In this document: one piece after another, positions 16,364 through 25,219 of the stretch
How the letters are laid out: the number at the start of each line of letters is the position of its first letter
Numbering within the stretch: the stretch's first letter is position 1
Assembly: GCA_001769385.1 (NCBI GenBank)
Contig: MEPB01000005.1
Span: forward strand, 1-63,984
DNA length: 63,984 nt
Source of the DNA: Bacteroidetes bacterium RIFCSPLOWO2_12_FULL_35_15
GTDB taxonomy: Bacteria > Bacteroidota > Bacteroidia > 2-12-FULL-35-15
Direction: 5' to 3'
Notes under the pieces: generated by a model
What the model was told of the DNA's origin: nothing
Database searches by the model: none
The model's input: the letters and a program-made list of their open reading frames with translations, nothing else
Position numbers and translations under genes: made by a program

Positions 16364-17746
16364 ATGTCGAAAACACTGGAAACATTTTTAGCAGCTTCAG
16401 AAAAAAAAGCCTTTGATCTGGATCATCGCAAAACATTGCGTTATAACATCGGGCAGTATAATAAAAAAGTTATTGAAGGAAAAGAACAGTTCAGTAATCT
16501 GGAACTCGCCAAAACGCGTGCTGCTGCAAGAAAGCAAAAAGCAATTGAAAATCTCGAAAAATATCTGATCGAATTTGAAGCCGCTTTTATTAAACGCGGT
16601 GGTAAAGTTATTTGGGCCGTAGATGCTGAAGAGGCTGTAAAAGAAGCTTTACAGATCATGCAAAAGGTAAATGCTAAAACGGTAGTGAAAGCCAAATCAA
16701 TGGTTACCGAAGAAATTCATTTTAATCCCGCACTCGAAAAACAAGGAATAGAAAGTATTGAAACGGATCTGGGCGAATACATTGTACAGCTTCGTAACGA
16801 GCCACCATACCATATTGTAACTCCTGCCATGCATCTTTCAAAAGAAGAGGTGGCAAAAACATTTAATGAAAAAAAGGGAACACCACTGGATTGGAACCCT
16901 GAACAAATCACCAATTTTGTCCGCCAGGAATTACGACTCAAATACAGTAAAGCCGATGTGGGTGTAAGTGGAGCCAATTTTTTAATTGCTGATGTTGGTG
17001 CTATTGCAGTCACCGAAAATGAAGGCAATGGATTAATGTCAATGGCATTTCCGAAAGTTCAGATAGCGATTGTAGGGATCGAAAAAATTTTACCATCCAT
17101 GGCTGACCTGGATCTTTTTTGGCCGCTATTAGCTACTCATGGCACCGGACAAAATCTGACTGTTTATAATACCATTTATACCGGACCAAAACAAGCGGGA
17201 GAAGCGGATGGACCGGAAGAGATGTATGTTATTTTATTAGACAATGGCCGTTCGGATCTCTTGGCTGAAACAGAACAAAGAAGGGCCCTTTCCTGTATCC
17301 GCTGTGGCGCCTGTTTAAATGTGTGTCCTGTTTATAACACCATTGGCGGCCATTCCTATGGTACTACTTACAGCGGACCAATTGGTTCTATCATCACTCC
17401 ACATTTCAAAGGAATGGAAGAGTTCAAACATTTAAGTTTTGCTTCCAGCTTATGCGGAAAATGTACCGAAGTATGTCCTGTAAAAATTGATATTCACAAA
17501 CTTTTATTATACAACCGTAGGGATTCAATCAGCAAAGGATTTTCATCAAAAACAGAAAACTGGGTTTGGCACTTTTGGAAAAAAGCCATGTTAAAACGCA
17601 GTAAAATGGATAAAGGAGGAGCGAAGCTGAAAAATTTTATGCTTAAACAATTCTTTAAAAAACAATGGGGTGAACGAAGGGATCTACCTGTTGTTGCACA
17701 AAAATCATTTAATCAGATCTGGCGAGAGCGAAAGGGGATGAAGTAA
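16364..17746 (+). CDS. LutB-like iron-sulfur lactate-utilisation protein
   Basis: 460 residues from MSKTLETFL at 16364; the frame is open 69 codons further up, but that stretch is repeat-derived. N-terminal LUD (DUF162) domain, then two [4Fe-4S] motifs: C311-x2-C314-x2-C317-x3-C321-P and C364-x2-C367-x3-C371-P. LutB works with LutA and LutC to oxidise L-lactate to pyruvate. Neither partner adjoins it here, which is common for this family in Bacteroidota. The C-terminal W-R-x-R end is also typical. Confidence 0.9.
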   Translation: MSKTLETFLAASEKKAFDLDHRKTLRYNIGQYNKKVIEGKEQFSNLELAKTRAAARKQKAIENLEKYLIEFEAAFIKRGGKVIWAVDAEEAVKEALQIMQKVNAKTVVKAKSMVTEEIHFNPALEKQGIESIETDLGEYIVQLRNEPPYHIVTPAMHLSKEEVAKTFNEKKGTPLDWNPEQITNFVRQELRLKYSKADVGVSGANFLIADVGAIAVTENEGNGLMSMAFPKVQIAIVGIEKILPSMADLDLFWPLLATHGTGQNLTVYNTIYTGPKQAGEADGPEEMYVILLDNGRSDLLAETEQRRALSCIRCGACLNVCPVYNTIGGHSYGTTYSGPIGSIITPHFKGMEEFKHLSFASSLCGKCTEVCPVKIDIHKLLLYNRRDSISKGFSSKTENWVWHFWKKAMLKRSKMDKGGAKLKNFMLKQFFKKQWGERRDLPVVAQKSFNQIWRERKGMK

Positions 17747-17760
17747 ATTGATAAAAAAAG

Positions 17761-17779
17761 TCGGGATTTTATATCCCGA
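17761..17779 (+). terminator. Possible terminator after the LutB-like gene
   Basis: TCGGGAT - tttat - ATCCCGA, a perfect 7-bp stem starting 14 bp after the stop codon. There is no strong T run, so termination is uncertain. Confidence 0.4.
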
Positions 17780-17862
17780 TTAGCGGGAAAAGAAAATATT
17801 TGTTTTTATTTTTTTTAATTATTGATTTACATATTTTAAAATTAGTAATTGTTTATCCCAGT

Positions 17863-18489
17863 TTACCAATATAAATCATATTCATTACTGCTTTTGGGAT
17901 CATAGAATACAGTATCCTTTATATTGGTATAAATCCCCGATTTGTATTTATCAATATTTATAAAACTATACCCAGAAGATATACCAACAGAAGGGAAATA
18001 TGAATAATTATAATTTGTTATTGTCCAATGATTATTAGGGTAAGATGCACTAATTATATTAAAGGATAACGAATCTCCTGCATTGTATGGAGGTGGAGGT
18101 AAAAATTTAATTATAACATCACACATATACACATTTTTAAGTATTATATCATTACTTTCTCCTTTTTGAATGTTACTTGAACCATTCGGATTTGCCCAAT
18201 CTGTATCCACACTATATGTATACTTTCCTTTTTTTGGGGTAACAAACTCTCCGAAATCATACTTTCCGTTAGCATCCGTGTATCCGGTTTTTAATACATT
18301 AAAAGTATAATTAGCAGATCCCAATGAACTGGTATTATAGATCTCCGTAAGAACAACCTTCATATTTGAAACTCCCATTTGAGTTGTTTTATCAAACACC
18401 GTTACTTTTGCAGAAGTGTTCTCCGTTTTTTTGCAGGAAGAAATTCCAAACAAAAAAAACAGAGCGAAAATAAATTTTAATGCTTTCAT
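17863..18489 (-). CDS. Hypothetical lipoprotein with carboxypeptidase-regulatory-like fold
   Basis: 208 residues. Signal peptide ending in the lipobox G-I-S-S-C (Cys19), so lipid-anchored. Residues about 27-115 (K-V-T-V-F-D-K-T-T ... Y-T-D-A-N-G-K-Y-D-F-G-E-F) match the beta-sandwich pattern of carboxypeptidase regulatory-like domains. The remainder is Tyr/Ser-rich with no recognised motif. Function unknown; such proteins are common orphans in Bacteroidota. Confidence 0.7.
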   Translation of the reverse strand: MKALKFIFALFFLFGISSCKKTENTSAKVTVFDKTTQMGVSNMKVVLTEIYNTSSLGSANYTFNVLKTGYTDANGKYDFGEFVTPKKGKYTYSVDTDWANPNGSSNIQKGESNDIILKNVYMCDVIIKFLPPPPYNAGDSLSFNIISASYPNNHWTITNYNYSYFPSVGISSGYSFINIDKYKSGIYTNIKDTVFYDPKSSNEYDLYW

Positions 18490-18501
18490 ATTATTTAATG
18501 A

Positions 18502-18722
18502 TTAAATAGAGTTCAAAAAAAATGATTCCTTTTTTAAATCCTCTAACTCCTTATTTAATTGTATTACATAAAGTGTAAGCTCTTCAATTTTTTGCATTTG
18601 TAATTTTAATTGTTCACCTACATCAACACCATTTTTTTCTATTTCGGTTGCGCTTGGTATTTCAGGTAAGTGGCCATTCTTTTTAATGTATTGTTCTACT
18701 TCAGCAAGGGGAACGGGATATT
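18502..18722 (-). pseudogene. C-terminal remnant of an endosialidase-chaperone/tail-fibre-like protein
   Basis: An open frame ends at the TAA 18502-18504. Its product includes [18 protein letters not shown], then G-V-D-V-G-E, then K-I-E-E-L-T-L-Y-V. This is the coiled-coil tail found at the end of many Bacteroidota surface proteins. There is no start codon or upstream domain: the frame is broken at about 18721, where a scattered repeat (18721-18792) begins. I read it as a gene truncated by insertion or deletion. Confidence 0.7.
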
Positions 18723-18792
18723 GTCATTTCGATTGAAGAGGGAAATCTTTTTTTGATTAGCAAGATGCTTCATTTTATTCAGCATGACAAAA
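18721..18792. repeat. Dispersed GTCATTTCGA...GCATGACAAAA repeat
   Basis: About 72 bp starting TTGTCATTTCGATTG and ending TTCAGCATGACAAAA. Its inverted relative is at 25063-25156 and shares AAGATGCTTCATT (as complement). It directly abuts the truncated gene remnant. Confidence 0.65.
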
Positions 18793-18849
18793 GAATAAAC
18801 AAATTTTTTTAAAACGATGTTTATTAAAATTCTTAATAAAATTTTATTG

Positions 18850-18931
18850 TTTAATTAATTTCTGCACCTCTGTTTCTCCATCTTCATTGATGCTTTTTAC
18901 ATAATTAGGAGTAATAATTATACTTTGGCTA
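18850..18931 (-). pseudogene. Possible short coding remnant
   Basis: A minus-strand frame reads QSIIITPNYVKSINEDGE then TEVQKLIKQ-stop, preceded by an in-frame stop. The composition looks coding and could be the C-terminus of a lost gene. No family recognised. The rest of 18793-19443 holds only repeats. Confidence 0.3.
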
Positions 18932-19046
18932 ACCTAGTTCAAGTATTTATAAAAAGCAAATTTATTATTCAAATTGGCAGGTTTATTTATCCAATGGTAG
19001 TTTTTCGTGCAAAAAGCATGTTAAGACTCATGGTTTTATTGTTCTT

Positions 19047-19149
19047 ATACCAATTGAAATATAAAATTGTCCAATCATCCTCTCCTTTTTTCAAGGAGAG
19101 GGTTTGGGTGAGGTTTTAAAAATGGACTATTTGATATTTCAATTGGTAT
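19047..19149. mobile_element. 103-bp MITE-like palindromic element
   Basis: Ends are a 16-bp perfect inverted repeat, ATACCAATTGAAATAT (19047-19062) and its complement (19134-19149). The core carries a CTCTCC/GGAGAG hairpin (19077-19116). No coding capacity. The end motif recurs singly at about 39757. Confidence 0.6.
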
Positions 19150-19264
19150 TAAGTTTTAGAGGTAGCCGCAGATTCGCAGATTTTAAAAAGAGATTTATTG
19201 CTAAAGGCAATGATGAAAGAAAGATTAACACAGTTGATTGAACAGACTCTAAAAAACGAATTAT

Positions 19265-19316
19265 TTTTTCCCTTCTCCTTTTTTAAGGAGAAGGTGTCCG
19301 TAGGGCGGATGAGGTT
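19265..19316. repeat. CTCTCC/GGAGAG-family hairpin repeat
   Basis: CCCTTCTCCTT-tttt-AAGGAGAAGG, then GTAGGGCGGATGAGG. It is followed at 19380-19406 by another scattered motif, GGAGTTTATCCTGAGC, that also occurs at 14198, 16225 and, degenerate, 25118. Confidence 0.6.
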
Positions 19317-19443
19317 TTTAAAGTTCTTGGGACGGATGTTTTTTTTCCTAACGGTTAACATCGTTTTTGAGATTTCTCCCGGAGTTTATCCTGAGCAAAG
19401 TCGAAGGAGTCGAAATGACATCCTCCTATTAATCGAACTCTAT

Positions 19444-20202
19444 TTAATACTTAAACATCCTTATGAATTCTTCTTTATAGCTTGGAGAAACATCAATTTC
19501 TGAGCCATCCACAAGAGTAACAAAACCTCCGTTTCCTTTTTGATATGATTTTATAAATCGACTATTTATAATATGTGATTTATGTACACGTAAAAAAGGG
19601 AAGGAAAGGATTTCAGAAAAATGTTTTAAAAACCGACAGATCATTTTCTTTTGTCCGTTTTTCAGATATACATCCGTAAAATTTCCATTGCCTTGTAATC
19701 TAACAATATCTTCGGCCATAACCACTTCAAACCCTTCCAGTGTTGGAAGAATTACCTGTTGTTTTTCAGGTTGTTTTTCTTTGAAATTTTCGAGAATAAC
19801 TTTGTTACGATCAAAAAATTCGTTCTTCAATAATTGTTGTTGAACTTTCGCCACAGCAACAATCAGCTCCTCTATACTTATTGGTTTTAAAAGATAATAG
19901 GCTGCGCTGGTGTTTAATGCTTTGAGGGAATATTCAGAAAAAGCGGTAACAAAAATGGTCTCGAACTGAAGGTCCTGACAAGCCTCTAACACATCAAATG
20001 CATTTCCAAATGGCATTTCTACATCCAGAAAAACAAGTTGTGGTTTTACTTCATGTAACAAAGGCACAGCCTCTTTAATATTTTGCGCTTCTCCAATGAT
20101 CTCTACCTGAGGACAATATTTTTTTATATAATTTTTCAGCGCTTCTCTTGCTGCCGTTTCATCCTCCACAATTACGCTTCTTATTTTATCTAATTGCATC
20201 AT
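19444..20202 (-). CDS. LytTR-type response regulator
   Basis: 252 residues. Receiver domain with acidic pocket E13/D14 and phospho-acceptor Asp60 (V-F-L-D-V-E-M-P), then a LytTR DNA-binding domain from about residue 150 (V-R-L-Q-G-N-G-N-F-T-D-V-Y ... F-L-R-V-H-K-S-H-I-I-N). The ATG overlaps by 4 nt the stop of the sensor kinase gene upstream, so the two are translationally coupled and form a LytS/LytR-like pair. Target genes are not evident; the divergent N/Q-rich gene is a candidate. Confidence 0.93.
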   Translation of the reverse strand: MMQLDKIRSVIVEDETAAREALKNYIKKYCPQVEIIGEAQNIKEAVPLLHEVKPQLVFLDVEMPFGNAFDVLEACQDLQFETIFVTAFSEYSLKALNTSAAYYLLKPISIEELIVAVAKVQQQLLKNEFFDRNKVILENFKEKQPEKQQVILPTLEGFEVVMAEDIVRLQGNGNFTDVYLKNGQKKMICRFLKHFSEILSFPFLRVHKSHIINSRFIKSYQKGNGGFVTLVDGSEIDVSPSYKEEFIRMFKY

Positions 20203-22022
20203 GTCTTGTAAATTAAAGGAAATAGAATTTTAACAATGGTTCCTGAAGAGCCTTTTTCTGTTTTTTCTGAAATTTTCAGCTGTATGTTTTTATGATATAA
20301 TTGGTTAAGCAATTTTATGCGTTCCAACGTATTGTTTAAACCTCTTGATTCGTGCGACTTTTGATTTAAGGTTTTTAATTCTTTACTTTTTTTAAGGCCA
20401 ATTCCATCATCGGATATTTCAATACAAATGTTCTTGTCTTCCAGTGAAAATTTAATTTCCAAAATACCTTTTTCTTCTTTGTAACGAAGCCCGTGCCAAA
20501 TGGCATTTTCCAGTTGCGGTTGAATAATCATATTTGGAACAAGCGTTGTTTCGGTATCTATTTTTTCATCAATAATTAATTGGTAATCGAATTTTTCTTT
20601 GAATCGTAAATGTTCCAGGTCAAGGTATTTTTTTATCAATTCGATTTCGTTGCTTAAAGAAATAAAATCTTTATTTGAATTTTCCATAGTCTGTCGCATC
20701 AAATTAGAGTAGGAGCTAAGGTATTTGTTGGCTTCCAATTCATTGTTTTCGGCAATAAATTGGTTGACACTATTTAAACTATTGAAAATAAAATGCGGAT
20801 TCATTTCTCTGCGGAGTGATTGCAAAGCAATTTCTTTGTTCTTTGTTTTCACCGAATAAAACGCTTTTATCAAAAACGCTAAAAAGGTGAACGCTAAAAA
20901 AATGCCTCCGATAAGCATGTAATTAAAGGTATTTTTCTTTTCAATTAGCTGGTCTTGCAGGCCTTTTTCTTTTTCTAACTGGCTTATTTTTTCTTCGGTG
21001 GCAGCAAGTAATTTAATATCCACCAAGGAGCTGTCTGATTTTACCAGATGTTCTAAAATTTTAAAAAACTGGCCATATAATTCAATACTTTTTTTATAAT
21101 CTCCCACCTCCTGATAGTACTTTATAAGCGCCTCTAAACTTTTTTTCGCCTCCATGGTATTGAAACTTTCTATTGCTTTATCATAACTCTCCTGAAGCAG
21201 TAAAATAGCTTGGGTATTATTTTTTTCTGAAAAATAAATTGTTGCCAAGGACTGCTTTTGAGTTATTTCAGTATTCGCATCCTTGGCCTGTTGGGCATCC
21301 GCAATAAGCTCGTTTTTTATTTCTTTTGCCTTGTCTGTGTTGTTATTCTCTAAATATAGATTAGCGAGTTCATCTTTTATCTTTATTTGCTCAACAGAGT
21401 TTTTGTCCGTATAATTTAATGCATCGTTATAATTTCCTAATGCGCTTGTGTTGTCTTTTTGCTGAATGTTTGATTTTGCTTGTTGAATATAGGCGTCTAC
21501 CACCTCTTGTTTGTCACCCTTATTTTTAAATATTTGAATATTAGAGTTGGAGTAGCTGGTTTGTACTGCCTGATTGGTGCTGTTTAGCAAACGGTTTGCA
21601 TCGTTGGAATTGATCGTGTTTCCTGTTTTATCTATGGATTCCTCTTTTGCCAATTCGTAATTTTTAATAGCATCGTTGGTTTTTCCTTGCTCTTCCTGCA
21701 CCTTGGCTAAGTTTCGGCTAACTCTTGCTTTGTCTTCTTTCCGCTTGAGCTTTGTATAAATAGCTAATGATTTTTTATAATAGTCTTCCGCTTTTAAATA
21801 ATCCAATTGCTTTGAAAAGGTTTCTGCCAATTCTTCATAATTTTTTGCAATGTTCGGTTCATCATTTGATCTATAGGATTGTTCCAGCTTTGTTGAAATG
21901 GAATTTACTTTTTTATTAGTACCCATTTCGTAATCAACAGAGTCCTGCGCTACACCTTGTTGACAAGTGATGAGCATCGTAAAAAGTGAAAATAAATAAA
22001 TAAGGGATCTGTGATTATACAT
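20199..22022 (-). CDS. LytS-like sensor histidine kinase with periplasmic TPR region
   Basis: 607 residues from the ATG at 22022; a GTG at 22046 would add 8 basic residues. An N-terminal signal sequence precedes about 330 residues of helical TPR-like repeats (EELAETFSKQLDYLKAEDYY and similar). A coiled coil and one TM helix (about 368-387) follow. The His_kinase domain has E-M-N-P-H-F-I-F-N-S-L-N with phospho-acceptor His410, and the ATPase domain has N-A-I-W-H-G-L and D-D-G-I-G-L. A Cys in the signal region (L-I-T-C) could make it a lipoprotein, but an internal TM makes that less likely. Confidence 0.9.
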   Translation of the reverse strand: MYNHRSLIYLFSLFTMLITCQQGVAQDSVDYEMGTNKKVNSISTKLEQSYRSNDEPNIAKNYEELAETFSKQLDYLKAEDYYKKSLAIYTKLKRKEDKARVSRNLAKVQEEQGKTNDAIKNYELAKEESIDKTGNTINSNDANRLLNSTNQAVQTSYSNSNIQIFKNKGDKQEVVDAYIQQAKSNIQQKDNTSALGNYNDALNYTDKNSVEQIKIKDELANLYLENNNTDKAKEIKNELIADAQQAKDANTEITQKQSLATIYFSEKNNTQAILLLQESYDKAIESFNTMEAKKSLEALIKYYQEVGDYKKSIELYGQFFKILEHLVKSDSSLVDIKLLAATEEKISQLEKEKGLQDQLIEKKNTFNYMLIGGIFLAFTFLAFLIKAFYSVKTKNKEIALQSLRREMNPHFIFNSLNSVNQFIAENNELEANKYLSSYSNLMRQTMENSNKDFISLSNEIELIKKYLDLEHLRFKEKFDYQLIIDEKIDTETTLVPNMIIQPQLENAIWHGLRYKEEKGILEIKFSLEDKNICIEISDDGIGLKKSKELKTLNQKSHESRGLNNTLERIKLLNQLYHKNIQLKISEKTEKGSSGTIVKILFPLIYKT

Positions 22023-22176
22023 CAGAATTTTTCTGTTTTTTCTCACTGTAAAGTAAATTAAAAATAGAGAATAAACCTACCCATTTCACCAATTCAAAAG
22101 GCAGTTTCACCCATTGGTGTAAATATCCCGGAATTTCAAATCTACTTTTGAATCATAAATCAAAAACCTTAAACCG

Positions 22177-22869
22177 ATGAAAAAACGTAAACTGATTAGC
22201 GCATTTATTTTCTTAGTAATAATGAATACGCACGCTCAAAACCTGAACCAGCAGGTACAGAATCAACTTAGCAACAGGAATGAAAACTTTATTCCTCAAC
22301 AAGTAACAAGAAACAATTTTAATTGGAACAACCAACAAAAAACGGTTGCCACCCCAGTTATCCAACAAAAAACGGTTGTGGTAAATACCAATAAACCTCC
22401 AAAACAAAACGGTTCAGGAAATATGAAAACAAACAAAACAGTGAATCGGCAAACAGTTCAAAAGATTCCACTGGAAGTAACAAGTAATAAAATAAATAAT
22501 TTACCGGAAGTAAATGAACAGGTTCAGAACCAAATTGCAAACGGCAATCAAAGTAGTATGCAACAGGTAATAATTCTTGAAAATGTCAATTTTGACAACC
22601 GGCCAATAGTGAACGATAATTTAAATCGGGGAAACGAACAGGTGGAGGCAAATACAAACAGTGTTTACCCCAAAATTAATTTAGGTTTAGGTGAAATTAA
22701 AAAATTAGTGAGAAAACAAAAAAGCGAAAAATATTCCTTTAAAATTTCGAAGCGAAAAAAGATAAATCAGGACATCAAACGATATTTTTTCAGGGTTTCA
22801 CGAAAACTGGACAGCACTTTCGCAAGACATATAAAAATTAAAGCCGATTATACCTGCTTTGCCTGGTAG
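22177..22869 (+). CDS. Secreted Asn/Gln-rich protein with basic C-terminus
   Basis: 230 residues. A signal peptide (KKRKLISAFIFLVIMNTHAQ) precedes about 150 residues rich in N and Q, with two copies of a N-x-Q-V-Q-N-Q-(L/I)-(S/A)-N-(R/G)-N motif (about 23-34 and 113-124). The last 55 residues are strongly basic (KKLVRKQKSEKYSFKISKRKK) and end in Y-T-C-F-A-W. No family recognised. It is divergent from the sensor kinase gene and may be controlled by that system. Confidence 0.65.
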   Translation: MKKRKLISAFIFLVIMNTHAQNLNQQVQNQLSNRNENFIPQQVTRNNFNWNNQQKTVATPVIQQKTVVVNTNKPPKQNGSGNMKTNKTVNRQTVQKIPLEVTSNKINNLPEVNEQVQNQIANGNQSSMQQVIILENVNFDNRPIVNDNLNRGNEQVEANTNSVYPKINLGLGEIKKLVRKQKSEKYSFKISKRKKINQDIKRYFFRVSRKLDSTFARHIKIKADYTCFAW

Positions 22870-22941
22870 CTCAATCCGGTTATTTGATCCGATTTGAAAA
22901 ATCATCAATTAATCCATTTTAATAAAAAAAAACATAAAGCC

Positions 22942-23051
22942 ATGAAAAAAATGGCAATTGTCAGTGTCCAAGTTGCAAAGGGAAGGGAGCTGAAAAAATG
23001 ATAGCGGCTTTAAAAAGACAGGCTTCAAAAAAAGGCTTTGAATTAAAGTAA
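22942..23051 (+). pseudogene. Small Cys-rich ORF broken in an A7 tract
   Basis: The ATG at 22942 starts a 19-codon frame. Shifting one frame inside the A7 run gives a coherent peptide, K-N-G-N-C-Q-C-P-S-C-K-G-K-G-A-E-K-M, ending at the TAA 23049-23051. C-x-C-P-x-C looks like a metal-binding knuckle. With 8 rather than 7 A residues, a 36-residue protein would be intact. This may be a decayed gene, a sequencing error or a slippage switch. Confidence 0.35.
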
Positions 23052-23157
23052 AATTTCATTCCCGTTTTAACAAAAGCTTCAACACGAATTAAAAATTGGA
23101 CGAACCGGTTTTGTGGAAAATGAAAAGCATCGCATCTATCTTGTAAAATCAAAAATT

Positions 23158-24891
23158 ATGAAAACACATTCTATCAATTTCGGACAAGCTAAAACAAGTG
23201 TTTTGCTTCATTACACAAACTTTGTCTTCAGCAGCAGACTTTGTATTTTACTGCTGATATGCAGTTTCTCAAGCGTTGCGGAAACGACAAAAACAGTTAT
23301 ACCAAAACTTCAAAAGGTTACGGTTTATATTCAGGGAGCTCATTTGTATTACAATGAAAATGTAAGTCTGCAACCGGGAAATAATGAAATTGTTTTCGAA
23401 AACATTTCCCCTTATCTGGTTGAAACCAGCTTGCAGTCAAGCAGCAAAGGCGCTGTGGTAATGGACATCAAACACAATCTAAAATATAAAGAAAGGGTGG
23501 AGGTAACACGCAAATACGATAAAATGATAGAAAATGTATCTGATTCGTTGGAAGAGATCGGTTATCAGTTAAAAGATATTGAAAACAAATTCAATGTTCT
23601 GGCCAAAGAAAAAAATATGCTCTTAAACAACCGGATCATAAAAGGTGAGTCATTAAAAGATTCGCTTGCATTATTAAAAGACGGTATGGTGTATCTGAAA
23701 GAAAAATTAAATTCAATTTATGAACAAGAGTTGAAACTGGAACGTTCCAAGAATAAAATAGTAAAGCAACAATCGAAACTGGAAAACCGGCAGAATGCCT
23801 TGATCTTATTGCAAAGCGGAAACGATAACACCAACAATCTGGCTGCTCAGCCTATCCACCAGGTTATTGTTACACTGTATGCTGAAGAGCAGGTTACTAC
23901 CAATGTGAGCTTTAATTATTTTGTACAAAACGCCAACTGGGTTCCTGTTTATGATCTGCAGGCAACTTCAACCAACAATAGTTTAGCCTTAAAATATTTT
24001 GCCAACGTAACCCAAAAAACGGGAATTGAATGGGGTAACGTTCCATTAACGCTCAGCACCAGCAACCCCAATGAAACCAATACCAAACCCGAGTTAAGTC
24101 CCTGGTACTTGAGTTTTATTGAATACATGAAAGTTAATAGAAATTATAATTCAGTATCGAATGCTTATGCTCCGATGGCAGCTGAAACAATTACCTTAGA
24201 TTCTTATAGTAAGAATACAAAAACAAAGGAGCAGGATGATGCTGTTTATTTAAAAAATTATGTACAGATCACCGAAAACATGATACGAACAGAGTATGAA
24301 ATAAAATTAAATTACAGCATTGCTACGGATGGTAAAATGCATAAGGTGTTAATAAATCAACGGGATGTTCCCATGACCATGCAATTTGCTGCTGTACCAA
24401 AAATTTGTACCGATGCGTTTTTATTGGCCAAAATTACCGGATGGGAAGACATGAATATCATCCCCGGAAAAGCCCGTTTATATTTTGATAACGGATACAT
24501 CGGAGAAATTTATTTAAATGCATCTTCCACATCCGATACATTAAGCATTAATTTAGGAAGGGATAAAAGCATTGCTTTAACCCGCAAAAAGATCAAGGAA
24601 AATTACAAAGAAAAAATATTATCGGAAGAAAAAGTGGAAACCAGAACCATTGAATTGATGGTTCGTAATACAAAAAACAGTCCTATTGAAATAAGCATTG
24701 AAGATCAGATTCCGGTTGTAAGGGGAACAAATGATATCAAAATAGTTTTATTAAAAAGTGATGGTGCCACACTTGATGAAGCTACCGGAAAGCTGACATG
24801 GGATGTAAATCTGAAAGTGAAAGATTCGAAAAAATTAACTTTCAGTTATGAAATTCATTATCCGAAAAATAAAATAATTGCTGGGTTGTAG
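23158..24891 (+). CDS. MuiA-like DUF4139 family protein
   Basis: 577 residues from the ATG at 23158, which precedes a signal/anchor region (CILLLICSFSSVAET). A DUF4140-type N-terminal beta domain (K-V-T-V-Y-I-Q-G-A ... N-E-I-V-F-E-N-I-S-P) follows. Then comes a coiled coil (about 100-205) and a DUF4139 beta-rich domain (N-W-V-P-V-Y-D-L-Q-A ... L-T-F-S-Y-E-I-H-Y-P). Relatives are called mucoidy inhibitor A but the biochemical role is unknown. Likely periplasmic or outer-membrane associated. Confidence 0.85.
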   Translation: MKTHSINFGQAKTSVLLHYTNFVFSSRLCILLLICSFSSVAETTKTVIPKLQKVTVYIQGAHLYYNENVSLQPGNNEIVFENISPYLVETSLQSSSKGAVVMDIKHNLKYKERVEVTRKYDKMIENVSDSLEEIGYQLKDIENKFNVLAKEKNMLLNNRIIKGESLKDSLALLKDGMVYLKEKLNSIYEQELKLERSKNKIVKQQSKLENRQNALILLQSGNDNTNNLAAQPIHQVIVTLYAEEQVTTNVSFNYFVQNANWVPVYDLQATSTNNSLALKYFANVTQKTGIEWGNVPLTLSTSNPNETNTKPELSPWYLSFIEYMKVNRNYNSVSNAYAPMAAETITLDSYSKNTKTKEQDDAVYLKNYVQITENMIRTEYEIKLNYSIATDGKMHKVLINQRDVPMTMQFAAVPKICTDAFLLAKITGWEDMNIIPGKARLYFDNGYIGEIYLNASSTSDTLSINLGRDKSIALTRKKIKENYKEKILSEEKVETRTIELMVRNTKNSPIEISIEDQIPVVRGTNDIKIVLLKSDGATLDEATGKLTWDVNLKVKDSKKLTFSYEIHYPKNKIIAGL

Positions 24892-25219
24892 TCTAAATTG
24901 CTTGTAAAAAAACAATTAAAAATAAATGGTAATGGTTTGGCTGTCGGTGCGGGTATTCTACGTTGAAGTAGAGTACCCGACTGATATTATTACCTGAGTT
25001 CGATTAATAATGCCTCGAAAACATCAACAAACAGAGCTATTTATGAAATTATGTGTTTGTTGTTTTGTCATGCTGAATGGAATGAAGCATCTTGCTAATA
25101 AAAAATTTTTTTTTGCAGAGTTTATCCTAAGCTCAGCTGAAGGGCTCAAAATGACAGGTGCTTGTAAATAAAGTGTTGCTCTCATTTTTTAAAATCAATT
25201 AGTAATCGAGCTAAGGTTA
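24892..25219. other. Intergenic region with a dispersed repeat
   Basis: No gene seen. It holds the inverted relative (25063-25156, TTTTGTCATGCTGAATGG ... AAAATGACA) of the repeat at 18721-18792, fused to a degenerate GAGTTTATCCTAAGC motif at about 25119. Confidence 0.6.
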
